A DNA stretch of 19,200 bases from Deltaproteobacteria bacterium UBA1386 (GTDB lineage Bacteria; Desulfobacterota; Syntrophorhabdia; Syntrophorhabdales; Syntrophorhabdaceae): positions 1 to 19,200 of the forward strand of contig DBQU01000109.1 in the NCBI GenBank assembly GCA_002305765.1, given 5' to 3'. Both the position numbers and the translations under genes were made by a program. Positions 1-5,495 of this stretch are shown here, in pieces. Under the pieces are notes generated by a model. That model ran no database searches. It was not told the origin of the DNA and saw nothing but the letters and a program-made list of their open reading frames with translations. Position 1 is the stretch's first letter. The number at the start of each line of letters is the position of its first letter.

Positions 1-68
1 AGCAATATCTTGTCATATTTGCTGCCTAAAGAAAAGGCTCAATATCCCTCCTTCCCCGCACATTCCCC

Positions 69-96
69 TTGACAACCCCTCCGCATCTGCTAGACT
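69..96 (+). promoter_or_regulatory. Sigma70-type promoter of the parA operon
   Basis: A perfect -35 hexamer TTGACA (69-74) is followed after 16 bp by TAGACT (91-96), a 4/6 match to the -10 consensus. Transcription would start near 103, upstream of the AAACTGTT repeats and of the ATG at 179. Confidence 0.65.
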
Positions 97-109
97 TATG
101 ACTGTATAT

Positions 110-159
110 AACAGTTTTCTGACTCTATTAAACTGTTCTATCATATTATTAAACTGTTT
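110..159. promoter_or_regulatory. Operator-like repeats AAACTGTT upstream of parA
   Basis: Three copies of an octamer lie between the promoter and the parA start: AACAGTTT (110-117, inverted), AAACTGTT (130-137) and AAACTGTT (151-158). Another copy (668-675) lies inside parA. RHH partners of ParA proteins in ParF/ParG-type systems are known to bind short repeats next to their promoter and so autoregulate. That the protein encoded at 822-1067 binds here is an inference. The array could also act as a partition site. Confidence 0.5.
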
Positions 160-178
160 GCTATATACAGGAGGCGGC

Positions 179-829
179 ATGATTGTCAGCATCGCAAATC
201 CCAAGGGCGGGGTGGGCAAAACCACCCTTGCGGTCAACCTGGCGGCCACCCTCATTGCCAAATTCACGGACACTCGCATTCTCGAACTCGACCTGCAGAG
301 GTCCTCCTCCCTGTGGGCCGGGTACAGGGCTCAAGCTGGCATTACCCCGGTAATACCCGTATCCACCGTGAACTCCATCAAGCAGATCCCGGAGGTGACC
401 TCCTCTTACAGGGGTAACCCTAAATCCTTCCTCGTGGTTGACTGCGGGGGAATTGATAGTGACTACAATCGTTCCGCCATGTCAGTGTCGGACCTGGTGG
501 TTGTTCCCGTGCGCCCCTCACAGGTCGAAGTCTTTGCGCTTTCAAGGACATCATCTGTGCTGAAGGCTGTAGGCAAGGTAGGACACGTTGTCAACTGCGG
601 CGCATTCCCTGCATCAATCTCCAAGGTCAACGATCTCATGGAATTCATCCGAAACACCGACGGTTATAAACTGTTAAATACTGTTGTCAGGTTCAGGGCA
701 GATTACCAGGACGCTTACGCGGAAGGAAAATCCGTTATCGAATATTCCAAGGGTTCCCGTGCCGCCGGTGAGATATTGGCGCTCACTAACGAGATCAGGA
801 GACTCTTAAAGAGGAGAGCAAATGGCTAA
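179..829 (+). CDS. parA: ParA-family partition ATPase
   Basis: A 216-residue Walker-type ATPase of the ParA/MinD superfamily, the cytoplasmic motor that segregates plasmids or large elements. The deviant Walker A motif KGGVGKTT sits at residues 9-16, directly after the first beta strand, with no N-terminal DNA-binding domain, so it is the short ParF/type Ib form. A Walker B-like strand (FLVVDCGG) and the VVVPVRPSQVEV strand follow. I chose ATG 179 because AGGAGG (169-174) precedes it and the protein then starts at the canonical first strand; the in-frame ATG at 98 would add 27 unrelated residues and lies at the expected transcription start. The 3' end overlaps the next gene by 8 bp, so the two are translationally coupled. 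The partner is probably the RHH protein rather than a ParB. Confidence 0.9.
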   Translation: MIVSIANPKGGVGKTTLAVNLAATLIAKFTDTRILELDLQRSSSLWAGYRAQAGITPVIPVSTVNSIKQIPEVTSSYRGNPKSFLVVDCGGIDSDYNRSAMSVSDLVVVPVRPSQVEVFALSRTSSVLKAVGKVGHVVNCGAFPASISKVNDLMEFIRNTDGYKLLNTVVRFRADYQDAYAEGKSVIEYSKGSRAAGEILALTNEIRRLLKRRANG

Positions 830-1067
830 ACTGAAGGCTGCTGATAGCATAAAGGGCGTTGATGCTCACGCAACGGAAAGTCAAGGCATCCATACCAAGA
901 ACCCTGGCGGGCGTCCGAAGAAGAGCCCCGAGGAGAGGCTGGTGAAAGTTACCATCTACATGACGCCCGAGGAGAAAGCCCGCCTCGATGCCAAGGCAAG
1001 GAAGCTGGGAGTCTCGGTCTCGGCACTCATCAAGATGAAGATAGCGGAGGAAGGGGAACGATCATGA
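822..1067 (+). CDS. Ribbon-helix-helix DNA-binding protein, likely ParA partner
   Basis: 81 residues. The first ~27 look flexible and polar, followed by a PGGRPKKSPEERLVKV linker and strand, then YMTPEEKARLDAKARKLGVSVSALIKMKI, the beta-helix-helix layout of MetJ/Arc-type proteins. Small RHH proteins with a flexible N-terminal tail (ParG-like) are the known centromere-binding and ATPase-stimulating partners of short ParA proteins. Here the gene overlaps parA by 8 bp and its stop overlaps the ankyrin gene by 4 bp (ATGA). Likely roles are binding the AAACTGTT repeats, autoregulation and loading of ParA. The fold assignment is confident; the partition role is inferred from position. Confidence 0.75.
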   Translation: MAKLKAADSIKGVDAHATESQGIHTKNPGGRPKKSPEERLVKVTIYMTPEEKARLDAKARKLGVSVSALIKMKIAEEGERS

Positions 1068-1459
1068 ACATCCTGTTGGCCGCACACCAGGGGGACATCG
1101 ACACCATTCGCCAGCTGCTTTCCGCTGGCGCGGACGTGAACGCACGGGATGAGGATGGACTCACTCCCCTCCACCTTGCAGCGCTTTGCAACCACCTGGA
1201 CATCGTCCGCCTCCTCCTCGAGGCCGGGGCGGACGTGAACGCCAGGGATAACAACGGGATGACCCCCCTCCACAGCGGTTGCCTCCACGGAGATCCCGCT
1301 CTCCTCCGTCTCCTGGTTGAGAACGGCGCCGACCCGGACGCAAAAGACGGGGACGGCATCACACCCCTGCGCCTGATGATCATGGTGGTGAAGGATAATG
1401 AACAACGAGAGGAATTATACGAACTGTTTCGAAAATACGCTGGAACGGAAATCCCATGA
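1064..1459 (+). CDS. Small ankyrin-repeat protein in the parA operon
   Basis: 131 residues, almost entirely ankyrin repeats. About four units are visible, with the consensus DGLTPLHLAA...IVRLLLEAGADVNARD recurring every 33 residues from residue 1 to about 107; the C-terminal ~25 residues are a charged cap helix. Ankyrin repeats bind other proteins. There is no signal peptide or membrane segment, so it should be cytoplasmic. It starts at ATG 1064 within the stop of the RHH gene, so it is probably translated by coupling and made in step with ParA and RHH. Ankyrin proteins are not a standard part of partition operons, so its partner is unknown. It could equally be a cargo gene or an antitoxin or immunity-like binding protein. 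Confidence 0.85.
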   Translation: MNILLAAHQGDIDTIRQLLSAGADVNARDEDGLTPLHLAALCNHLDIVRLLLEAGADVNARDNNGMTPLHSGCLHGDPALLRLLVENGADPDAKDGDGITPLRLMIMVVKDNEQREELYELFRKYAGTEIP

Positions 1460-1473
1460 AGGGACAGCGTATA

Positions 1474-1542
1474 GGATATCTCCCCTTCAGGTAGCGGGGA
1501 AAGCGTTTACCGTTACCTGGCAATCTGATATCCTTGGAGAGG
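1474..1542 (+). promoter_or_regulatory. Structured leader before the 1547 gene
   Basis: GGATATC (1474-1480) pairs with GATATCC (1527-1533). Nested inside, TCCCC (1481-1485) pairs with GGGGA (1496-1500). The segment TCTCC at 1479-1483 could instead pair with the Shine-Dalgarno GGAGA near 1536-1540, an alternative fold that would hide the ribosome site. The folding is by eye only. Confidence 0.3.
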
Positions 1543-1546
1543 TGAT

Positions 1547-1849
1547 ATGAAGAAAAAGAGGTCTATCTTCGTTGAACACACAGAGAAGGAGGGCCGCGAG
1601 AGTGGACGTGCAATGGCGGACATAGACATATGGGACTGGATGCAGGACAAGAACCTGGCAGAGAAAATCTTTGCGGGAGCCGTGAAAAAAGCGATCGCGG
1701 AGACACATGCCGCAGGGCTGCCAACCTGCCACGCCAGCGACAGAGAAGGGTATAGGGTGTGTTACCTTTTCCCTGACGGGCATAAGGAATACTTCAACAC
1801 CTTAGAGGAGGGGGACGCGATCCTGGAGAGACACGGTCTGAAGCGCTGA
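1547..1849 (+). CDS. Small conserved protein with CYLFPDG/EEGDA module
   Basis: 100 residues of unknown function. The ATG at 1547 follows a GAGAGG Shine-Dalgarno; a second in-frame ATG at 1613 has no clear ribosome site. The basic N-terminus (about 25 residues) is followed by a helical part with IAETHAAGLPT, then a C-terminal half with GYRVCYLFPDG (68-78) and YFNTLEEGDAIL (82-93). This C-terminal block is closely matched at the end of the TIM-barrel protein at 3697-4749 (FRWCYLFPNG ... YFNTKEEGDALL), with a shared EK.(F)FAG lead-in, so it is a transferable domain. There is no signal peptide, membrane helix or catalytic motif. I infer a small alpha/beta domain that binds a partner or nucleic acid; nothing in the sequence proves this. 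Confidence 0.75.
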   Translation: MKKKRSIFVEHTEKEGRESGRAMADIDIWDWMQDKNLAEKIFAGAVKKAIAETHAAGLPTCHASDREGYRVCYLFPDGHKEYFNTLEEGDAILERHGLKR

Positions 1850-1886
1850 CCGGTTCCTTCCGGAATCTTTCGCGGAGAACAAGAGA

Positions 1887-2444
1887 ATGACCAGATCAGG
1901 AAGCAAAGAGGATCTCATTGACGTCAATGACCTCGAGGGCATGTGCGACCGGTTGAACCGGGCCGTGGACACCCTTGATGTCAGGGCGGCCCGACGCATC
2001 CTTGACCTTGCCGATGAGGCAGGCACCGGACAGGTCCGGTCCTTCTTCTTCGACGACATGTTCAACAGGCTGCGTCAGGGCATCGAAGCATGCGATCCGG
2101 AGGGTGTCCGCTGTCACCTCCAGTTCATGAAGGACATCGACAACCTGCGCAAGGCAGAGACGGACATTGAGGTCGTCAAGGAGAAGCTCAGGGAACTGAA
2201 CCCCTATCTCCAGGAGACTTACAATGTCACCGTCCTCGGCGTGTTCAAAGCGTGCCCCGAGGAAGGGTCCGGCGAGGAGGATGATTGGTGGTTGCTGCTG
2301 GACGTCAAAGAACCCTTGAGTACCGTCGGATTCACCGGGATCGAGAACTATCTCAGCGACGCCCTGGGCATACGGGTCATTCTCAAGGAAGGTCACGAGA
2401 AGTATGTGGGTGAGCACATCGTGGACCAGGTGGAGTTCCTGTGA
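1887..2444 (+). CDS. Helical protein with degenerate MNT-type nucleotidyltransferase domain
   Basis: 185 residues. Residues 1-110 look alpha-helical and acidic and are not recognised. Residues 111-185 follow the layout of the small MNT nucleotidyltransferases: a beta strand with VTVLGVF (114-120) where FGS is expected, an acidic stretch ending DDWWLLLDV where SDIDLLV is expected, EPLSTVGFTGIENYLSDALG as in the ...LEEYLEELLG helix, then VILKEGH and a final EHIVDQVEFL helix. The catalytic GSx10DxD is broken: GS is GV (118-119), the first Asp may remain (D133), and the second is W135. Activity is therefore unlikely. GGAG lies about 9 bp before the ATG. A non-catalytic antitoxin or scaffold role is inferred. 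Confidence 0.65.
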   Translation: MTRSGSKEDLIDVNDLEGMCDRLNRAVDTLDVRAARRILDLADEAGTGQVRSFFFDDMFNRLRQGIEACDPEGVRCHLQFMKDIDNLRKAETDIEVVKEKLRELNPYLQETYNVTVLGVFKACPEEGSGEEDDWWLLLDVKEPLSTVGFTGIENYLSDALGIRVILKEGHEKYVGEHIVDQVEFL

Positions 2445-2792
2445 GCCCGATGGACAGCACACATTCAACTACAGGAGAATCTTCTCAGGAAGGACATAAA
2501 CCCGGTCGACGAGGCAACAGGATATCTCAGTTTCTACCGCCTGGCAATGGAAGATGAGACAATCACGGCAAGAGAACTTATAACGAATTTGGTTCAGTTT
2601 GAAAGGGACCCTGAAAGGCTAAAGGGGGATGTTGCAGTCAATTTGACTGCACTTTACAGAATCTCAGGAAAATCAATACCTTATCTGCGGCGATTGGAGT
2701 GCATATTGACCCTGCCTGAGAACGCCATCGAAGCGGTGAGGAATAGCAAGTTGAACAAGACCGCCCCGTGGTTTCGAATCCTATCCCCATGA
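2445..2792 (+). pseudogene. ParB-family relic, 5'-truncated
   Basis: The frame starts straight after the stop of the previous gene (2442-2444) and runs open to the TGA at 2790. It reads AHIQLQENLLRKDINPVDEA near 2457-2516, a clear match to ParB box II (IQL.ENL.R.DLNP.EEA), then a helix-turn-helix stretch ending ISGKSIPYLRRLECILTLP, as in ParB. The N-terminal ParB box I (CTPase P-loop-like part) is absent, and the open frame stops soon after NSKLNK, so the C-terminal dimer domain is missing as well. The only in-frame ATG (2547) falls inside the domain and would give 81 residues without box II. It is the fossil of a partition or nucleoid-occlusion-type protein, probably not functional. It could be a remnant of the ancestral partner of an element that used to sit here. 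Confidence 0.7.
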
Positions 2793-3083
2793 ATCCCGCA
2801 AGCACCTGCCTAGCGCCCTTCTACACATCATCTATCATGTAGTAAGAAACGCCCTTCAAAACCCGAACGAATGACCACCGGTGCATTTTCCACTTGCACA
2901 CGGCTGGCTGCTGGCGTATAACAAGCAGGAAGACGAATATGTTGCGCCCGCGCCTGGCCCCTCTCACCTTGGGCAATTGGAGCTCAAGCGTCATGAGTCA
3001 GGTCCGGGCCTTTTGCCCTCTGGCCAGCACTTCCTCTCAATTAAGGTCGAGAGATGAGTGCAGCACCATACAAAGGATGTGAC

Positions 3084-3134
3084 CAAATTGGACAAATCAT
3101 GCGGTGAAAATGCACGGATGATTTGTCCAATTTG
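3084..3134. repeat. Perfect 17-bp inverted repeat
   Basis: CAAATTGGACAAATCAT (3084-3100) is perfectly complementary to ATGATTTGTCCAATTTG (3118-3134) across a 17-nt spacer. There is no T-run on either side to suggest an intrinsic terminator. It may be a decayed mobile element end pair or a protein-binding or cruciform site. Confidence 0.8.
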
Positions 3135-3206
3135 ACCAGATCGTCCCCGCACCTGCCTCTCCGATTGTATGCGCTTCCCTCTTTCAGTATGCTACAATCG
3201 CCCGCG

Positions 3207-3239
3207 CACTCTCTATCGGAATAATTCCACTGGAGAGTG
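3207..3239. repeat. 33-bp composite dyad
   Basis: CACTCTC-(4)-GGAAT-(1)-ATTCC-(4)-GAGAGTG: two nested inverted repeats share the same centre at base 3223. The matching spacing on both sides suggests a binding site for a dimeric or tetrameric regulator rather than a transcription terminator. Confidence 0.7.
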
Positions 3240-3247
3240 TCTCCACG

Positions 3248-3269
3248 GGTGACTCAAAACCCGAATGCG
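3248..3269 (+). repeat. 22-bp direct repeat, copy 1
   Basis: The 22 bases starting GGTGACTCAAAACCCGAATG are identical to 3397-3418, 149 bp away. A 12-base core (TCAAAACCCGAA) also occurs at 2856-2867. Confidence 0.8.
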
Positions 3270-3396
3270 TAACAACGCGTATCCATCTTAATATCAGCTA
3301 GTTACATCACAAACACCCTTCTAAATCCAAGTGATTCATGCCCTCATTACCGGGACCATCCAGCACATGGCCAATAATAACAGCATGATACGGCCC

Positions 3397-3418
3397 GGTG
3401 ACTCAAAACCCGAATGCG
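3397..3418 (+). repeat. 22-bp direct repeat, copy 2
   Basis: Exact second copy of 3248-3269 in the same orientation. Spaced direct repeats like this can be recombination scars, iteron-like replication sites or footprints of a lost insertion. Confidence 0.8.
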
Positions 3419-3522
3419 GCCAGAAGTTCTATTTGATAATTATCTCCAGTTTATTTGACCTTTATTTTACTCTTATTTTACGTTTCAGGCATGGTTCGCA
3501 ACAATTCAGGGCTGAAACAATC

Positions 3523-3597
3523 TGAAATAAAACCGAGACAATTTTACGTTCTCGCAAAAAACTAGTGAAGCAGGAATTTTGTCTCAGGTTTATTTCA
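3523..3597. repeat. Imperfect 19-bp inverted repeat
   Basis: The arm at 3523-3541 (TGAAATAAAACCGAGACAA) pairs with 3579-3597 at 17 of 19 positions, with a 37-nt spacer. It lies in the A+T-rich part of the gene-free region. Confidence 0.7.
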
Positions 3598-3612
3598 AGT
3601 TACTTCAAGCGC

Positions 3613-3654
3613 TGTAGTGAGCACGTATCAGTTTATAGATACATACTCACTACA
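3613..3654. repeat. 42-bp dyad just upstream of the TIM-barrel gene promoter
   Basis: TGTAGTGAG (3613-3621) and CTCACTACA (3646-3654), with inner GTATC (3625-3629) and GATAC (3638-3642) symmetrically spaced about 3633/3634. The arms are 17 bp with two mismatches. The dyad ends 6 bp before the -35 box (3660), which is a typical position for an operator or activator site of the downstream operon. Confidence 0.65.
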
Positions 3655-3659
3655 CAGGC

Positions 3660-3688
3660 GCGACAGCCCGCGAGAAAGCTGGTATAAT
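3660..3688 (+). promoter_or_regulatory. Promoter with consensus -10, possibly leaderless transcript
   Basis: GCGACA (3660-3665, 4/6 match) is followed by 17 bp and then a perfect TATAAT (3683-3688). The start codon ATG is at 3697, so a normal start site would lie at about 3694-3697 and leave practically no leader. No Shine-Dalgarno is visible. Confidence 0.55.
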
Positions 3689-3696
3689 TGACGATC

Positions 3697-4749
3697 ATGA
3701 GATTTTCTATCCGCAGAGACGTGTCTTTCGCCTCGTATGCTCCGGACCTTTCCGGTCTCGACGGAATCCCCATCGAGCTTGCCCTGCCCTACAAGCTTGA
3801 GGACTTTCTCGCCGGGATGGACCGCCTCGATGACCTGGCTGCCTTCGTCCTTTCCCACAACATCATCGTCAATTCCGTCCACGCCCCCCAGGGTCGCCTC
3901 TCAGATGAGGCTTTCATGTCCTGGGCCCTTCCGACCGTGCAGTTTGCAGAGCGCGTCGGCGCCCACGTTGTCGTATTCCATCCTGAGAGCACCGCGAAAA
4001 CCAACCGGATCAATCTGCAGGTAATCGCCCTGGCCAACCTCAAGAGGCTGAAAAGGGAGGCCTCCGTAACGGTGGCCATCGAGACATTCGGGAACGCTAA
4101 AAGAGTCCTGACCCCTGAGGAGGTCATCGAACGCGGCCTCCCCTTAATCCTGGACACATCACATCTCTTCGTCCGCCGGATCTTCGAGGTCATCGAGGCT
4201 TACCACTCTGGCATCGTCGGTGTCCACCTCTCGGAGATGCGCTATGATGACGAGGCCGGCCATGATCTGCCCCACCTGCCGGTGGAGTCTTACGGTATCG
4301 AGGTTCTGGAGGCCCTGAGGGCCAAGGACTGGAGCGGCAACGTTACTCTCGAGTATCTGCCGCAGTTTCACGACCAGTTGATCCCGGACAGAACCACGCT
4401 GGAGGAACTATTCGCCTCACAGCTCGACAACCCCTCACCTCCTGTTCAGCCCCCCTCCCTCGAGGACATCATCGCCGCAAAGAAGGCGGAAAGGGAACGC
4501 CTGCGGAAACTCCCCTTCGAGGAGAAAATCATCCTCGTCGAGAAGATGCGCAAGCATTTAGAACCCCTCTTCGCCCGTCATGACAAAGACAGCTGGGTCA
4601 TGCCGGAGAAGGCTTTCTTCGCCGGGGTAAGCCGGCACAGATCGGAGAAGACGGGCTTCAGGTGGTGCTACCTCTTCCCCAACGGACGGAAGGTGTATTT
4701 CAACACGAAGGAAGAGGGCGACGCGCTCCTTGACGCGGAGATCGGATGA
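3697..4749 (+). CDS. TIM-barrel xylose isomerase/AP-endonuclease-2-like enzyme with C-terminal module
   Basis: 350 residues. Residues 1-225 form an AP_endonuc_2/xylose-isomerase-like barrel, with likely metal ligands in the expected order: His95 (VVFHPES), Glu129 (VAIETFGN), Asp153 and His156 (LILDTSHLF), His177 (VGVHLSE) and Glu219 (VTLEYLP). Family members isomerise sugars or cleave DNA at abasic sites; the sequence does not tell which. Residues 226-300 are a proline-rich linker and a basic coiled-coil-like helix (EDIIAAKKAERERLRKL). Residues 303-345 carry the same FRWCYLFPNG / YFNTKEEGDALL block as the 1547-1849 protein. I use ATG 3697; the in-frame TTG at 3688 lies inside the -10 box. Its stop overlaps the next ATG (ATGA), so the operon is coupled. 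Confidence 0.85.
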   Translation: MRFSIRRDVSFASYAPDLSGLDGIPIELALPYKLEDFLAGMDRLDDLAAFVLSHNIIVNSVHAPQGRLSDEAFMSWALPTVQFAERVGAHVVVFHPESTAKTNRINLQVIALANLKRLKREASVTVAIETFGNAKRVLTPEEVIERGLPLILDTSHLFVRRIFEVIEAYHSGIVGVHLSEMRYDDEAGHDLPHLPVESYGIEVLEALRAKDWSGNVTLEYLPQFHDQLIPDRTTLEELFASQLDNPSPPVQPPSLEDIIAAKKAERERLRKLPFEEKIILVEKMRKHLEPLFARHDKDSWVMPEKAFFAGVSRHRSEKTGFRWCYLFPNGRKVYFNTKEEGDALLDAEIG

Positions 4750-5495
4750 AGACTCTCGTCATAGGGGACATCCACGGATACTACAGGGAGCTGAACGATG
4801 CCCTGCACAATGCCGATTATCAGGAAGGAGATCGGCTCATATTCCTCGGGGACTACATCGACAGGGGCCCCCGGTCGCGGGAGGTCATGGAATTCCTCGT
4901 ATCCCTGAAGAACGCGGCGAACGTTTATCTGAGAGGCAACCACGAGGAGTTGCTCATCAAGGCGCTGGGCGGAGACACACACGCGTACGGCGTCTTGATG
5001 GACAATGGATTCATCTCGACATTGAAATCATACGGTATGGATCCCCGGACATTGTCCTATTCTACGGGCGGGCGGCATTACATCGAGCGTGACGGGAAAC
5101 ACGTCCTCCTTGACAACCGCGAACTTCCGGCGTTCCTCAGAGGGGTCTTCCCGCCTGAACACCTGGCATTCATCGAGGACACGCGCTACTACTTTGAGAC
5201 TGACCCGATGTTCTTTTCTCACGCCGGCGCCGAACCATCCATACCCCTCCATGAGCAGCGTGGGACGGATTTCGTCTGGGGTATGGATAGCAGCTTCCTG
5301 CAATGTAGATTCAATTATGGCAAGACGCTCGTATTCGGTCATTTTCACCTCCCAGTTCCACTGATCAGCAGGGGGAAGATCTGTCTGGGGATGGATGAGG
5401 GCGTGCGGATACTGATCATGGATTATTCTCCTATGGTGATTGTGGACAGCGATTCCGGGTATTGGGAAGTGAGGGACGAATGGCTGCTGCTCTAA
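4746..5495 (+). CDS. PPP-family (calcineurin-like) metallophosphoesterase
   Basis: 249 residues, with the full PPP signature GDIHG (7-11), GDYIDRG (35-41) and RGNHE (63-67), then FFSHAGAEPS and a final GHFH metal-binding motif. This is the lambda-phosphatase/PrpA/ApaH-like group of two-metal phosphoesterases, which cleave protein phosphoserine/threonine or dinucleotide tetraphosphates. Between the motifs is a loop (about 75-140) specific to this protein. There is no signal peptide, so it is cytoplasmic. The ATG overlaps the stop of the barrel gene by 4 bp, and the 3' end overlaps the next gene by 16 bp, so all three proteins should be made together. All metal ligands seem present, so activity is expected. 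The substrate is unknown. Confidence 0.9.
   Translation: MKTLVIGDIHGYYRELNDALHNADYQEGDRLIFLGDYIDRGPRSREVMEFLVSLKNAANVYLRGNHEELLIKALGGDTHAYGVLMDNGFISTLKSYGMDPRTLSYSTGGRHYIERDGKHVLLDNRELPAFLRGVFPPEHLAFIEDTRYYFETDPMFFSHAGAEPSIPLHEQRGTDFVWGMDSSFLQCRFNYGKTLVFGHFHLPVPLISRGKICLGMDEGVRILIMDYSPMVIVDSDSGYWEVRDEWLLL

Larger units (their letters stand above)
2793..3682. other. Gene-free AT-richer region with palindromes and repeats
   Basis: I find no convincing gene in these ~890 bp; the short frames at 2894-3082 and 3331-3525 lack ribosome sites and any family likeness. The stretch from 3420 to 3650 is clearly richer in A+T than the neighbouring genes. It contains four dyads and a 22-bp direct repeat listed separately. 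The density of symmetry elements is unlike an ordinary intergenic gap and fits an origin, centromere, operator region or decayed mobile element. Confidence 0.6.

Noticed and set aside
956..1405. Long minus-strand frames opposite the ankyrin gene
   Set aside because: Low-complexity antisense of the repeat codons, without ribosome site or family likeness; the plus-strand ankyrin protein explains the region.
1896..2468. 190-residue minus-strand frame
   Set aside because: Complete antisense shadow of the degenerate MNT protein; the plus-strand product has domain-level similarity.
2894..3082. 62-residue plus-strand frame
   Set aside because: No Shine-Dalgarno, unprotein-like composition, and it ends inside a region dominated by palindromes.
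3331..3525. 64-residue plus-strand frame
   Set aside because: It contains the direct repeat and A+T-rich non-coding sequence, has no ribosome site, and has no family likeness.
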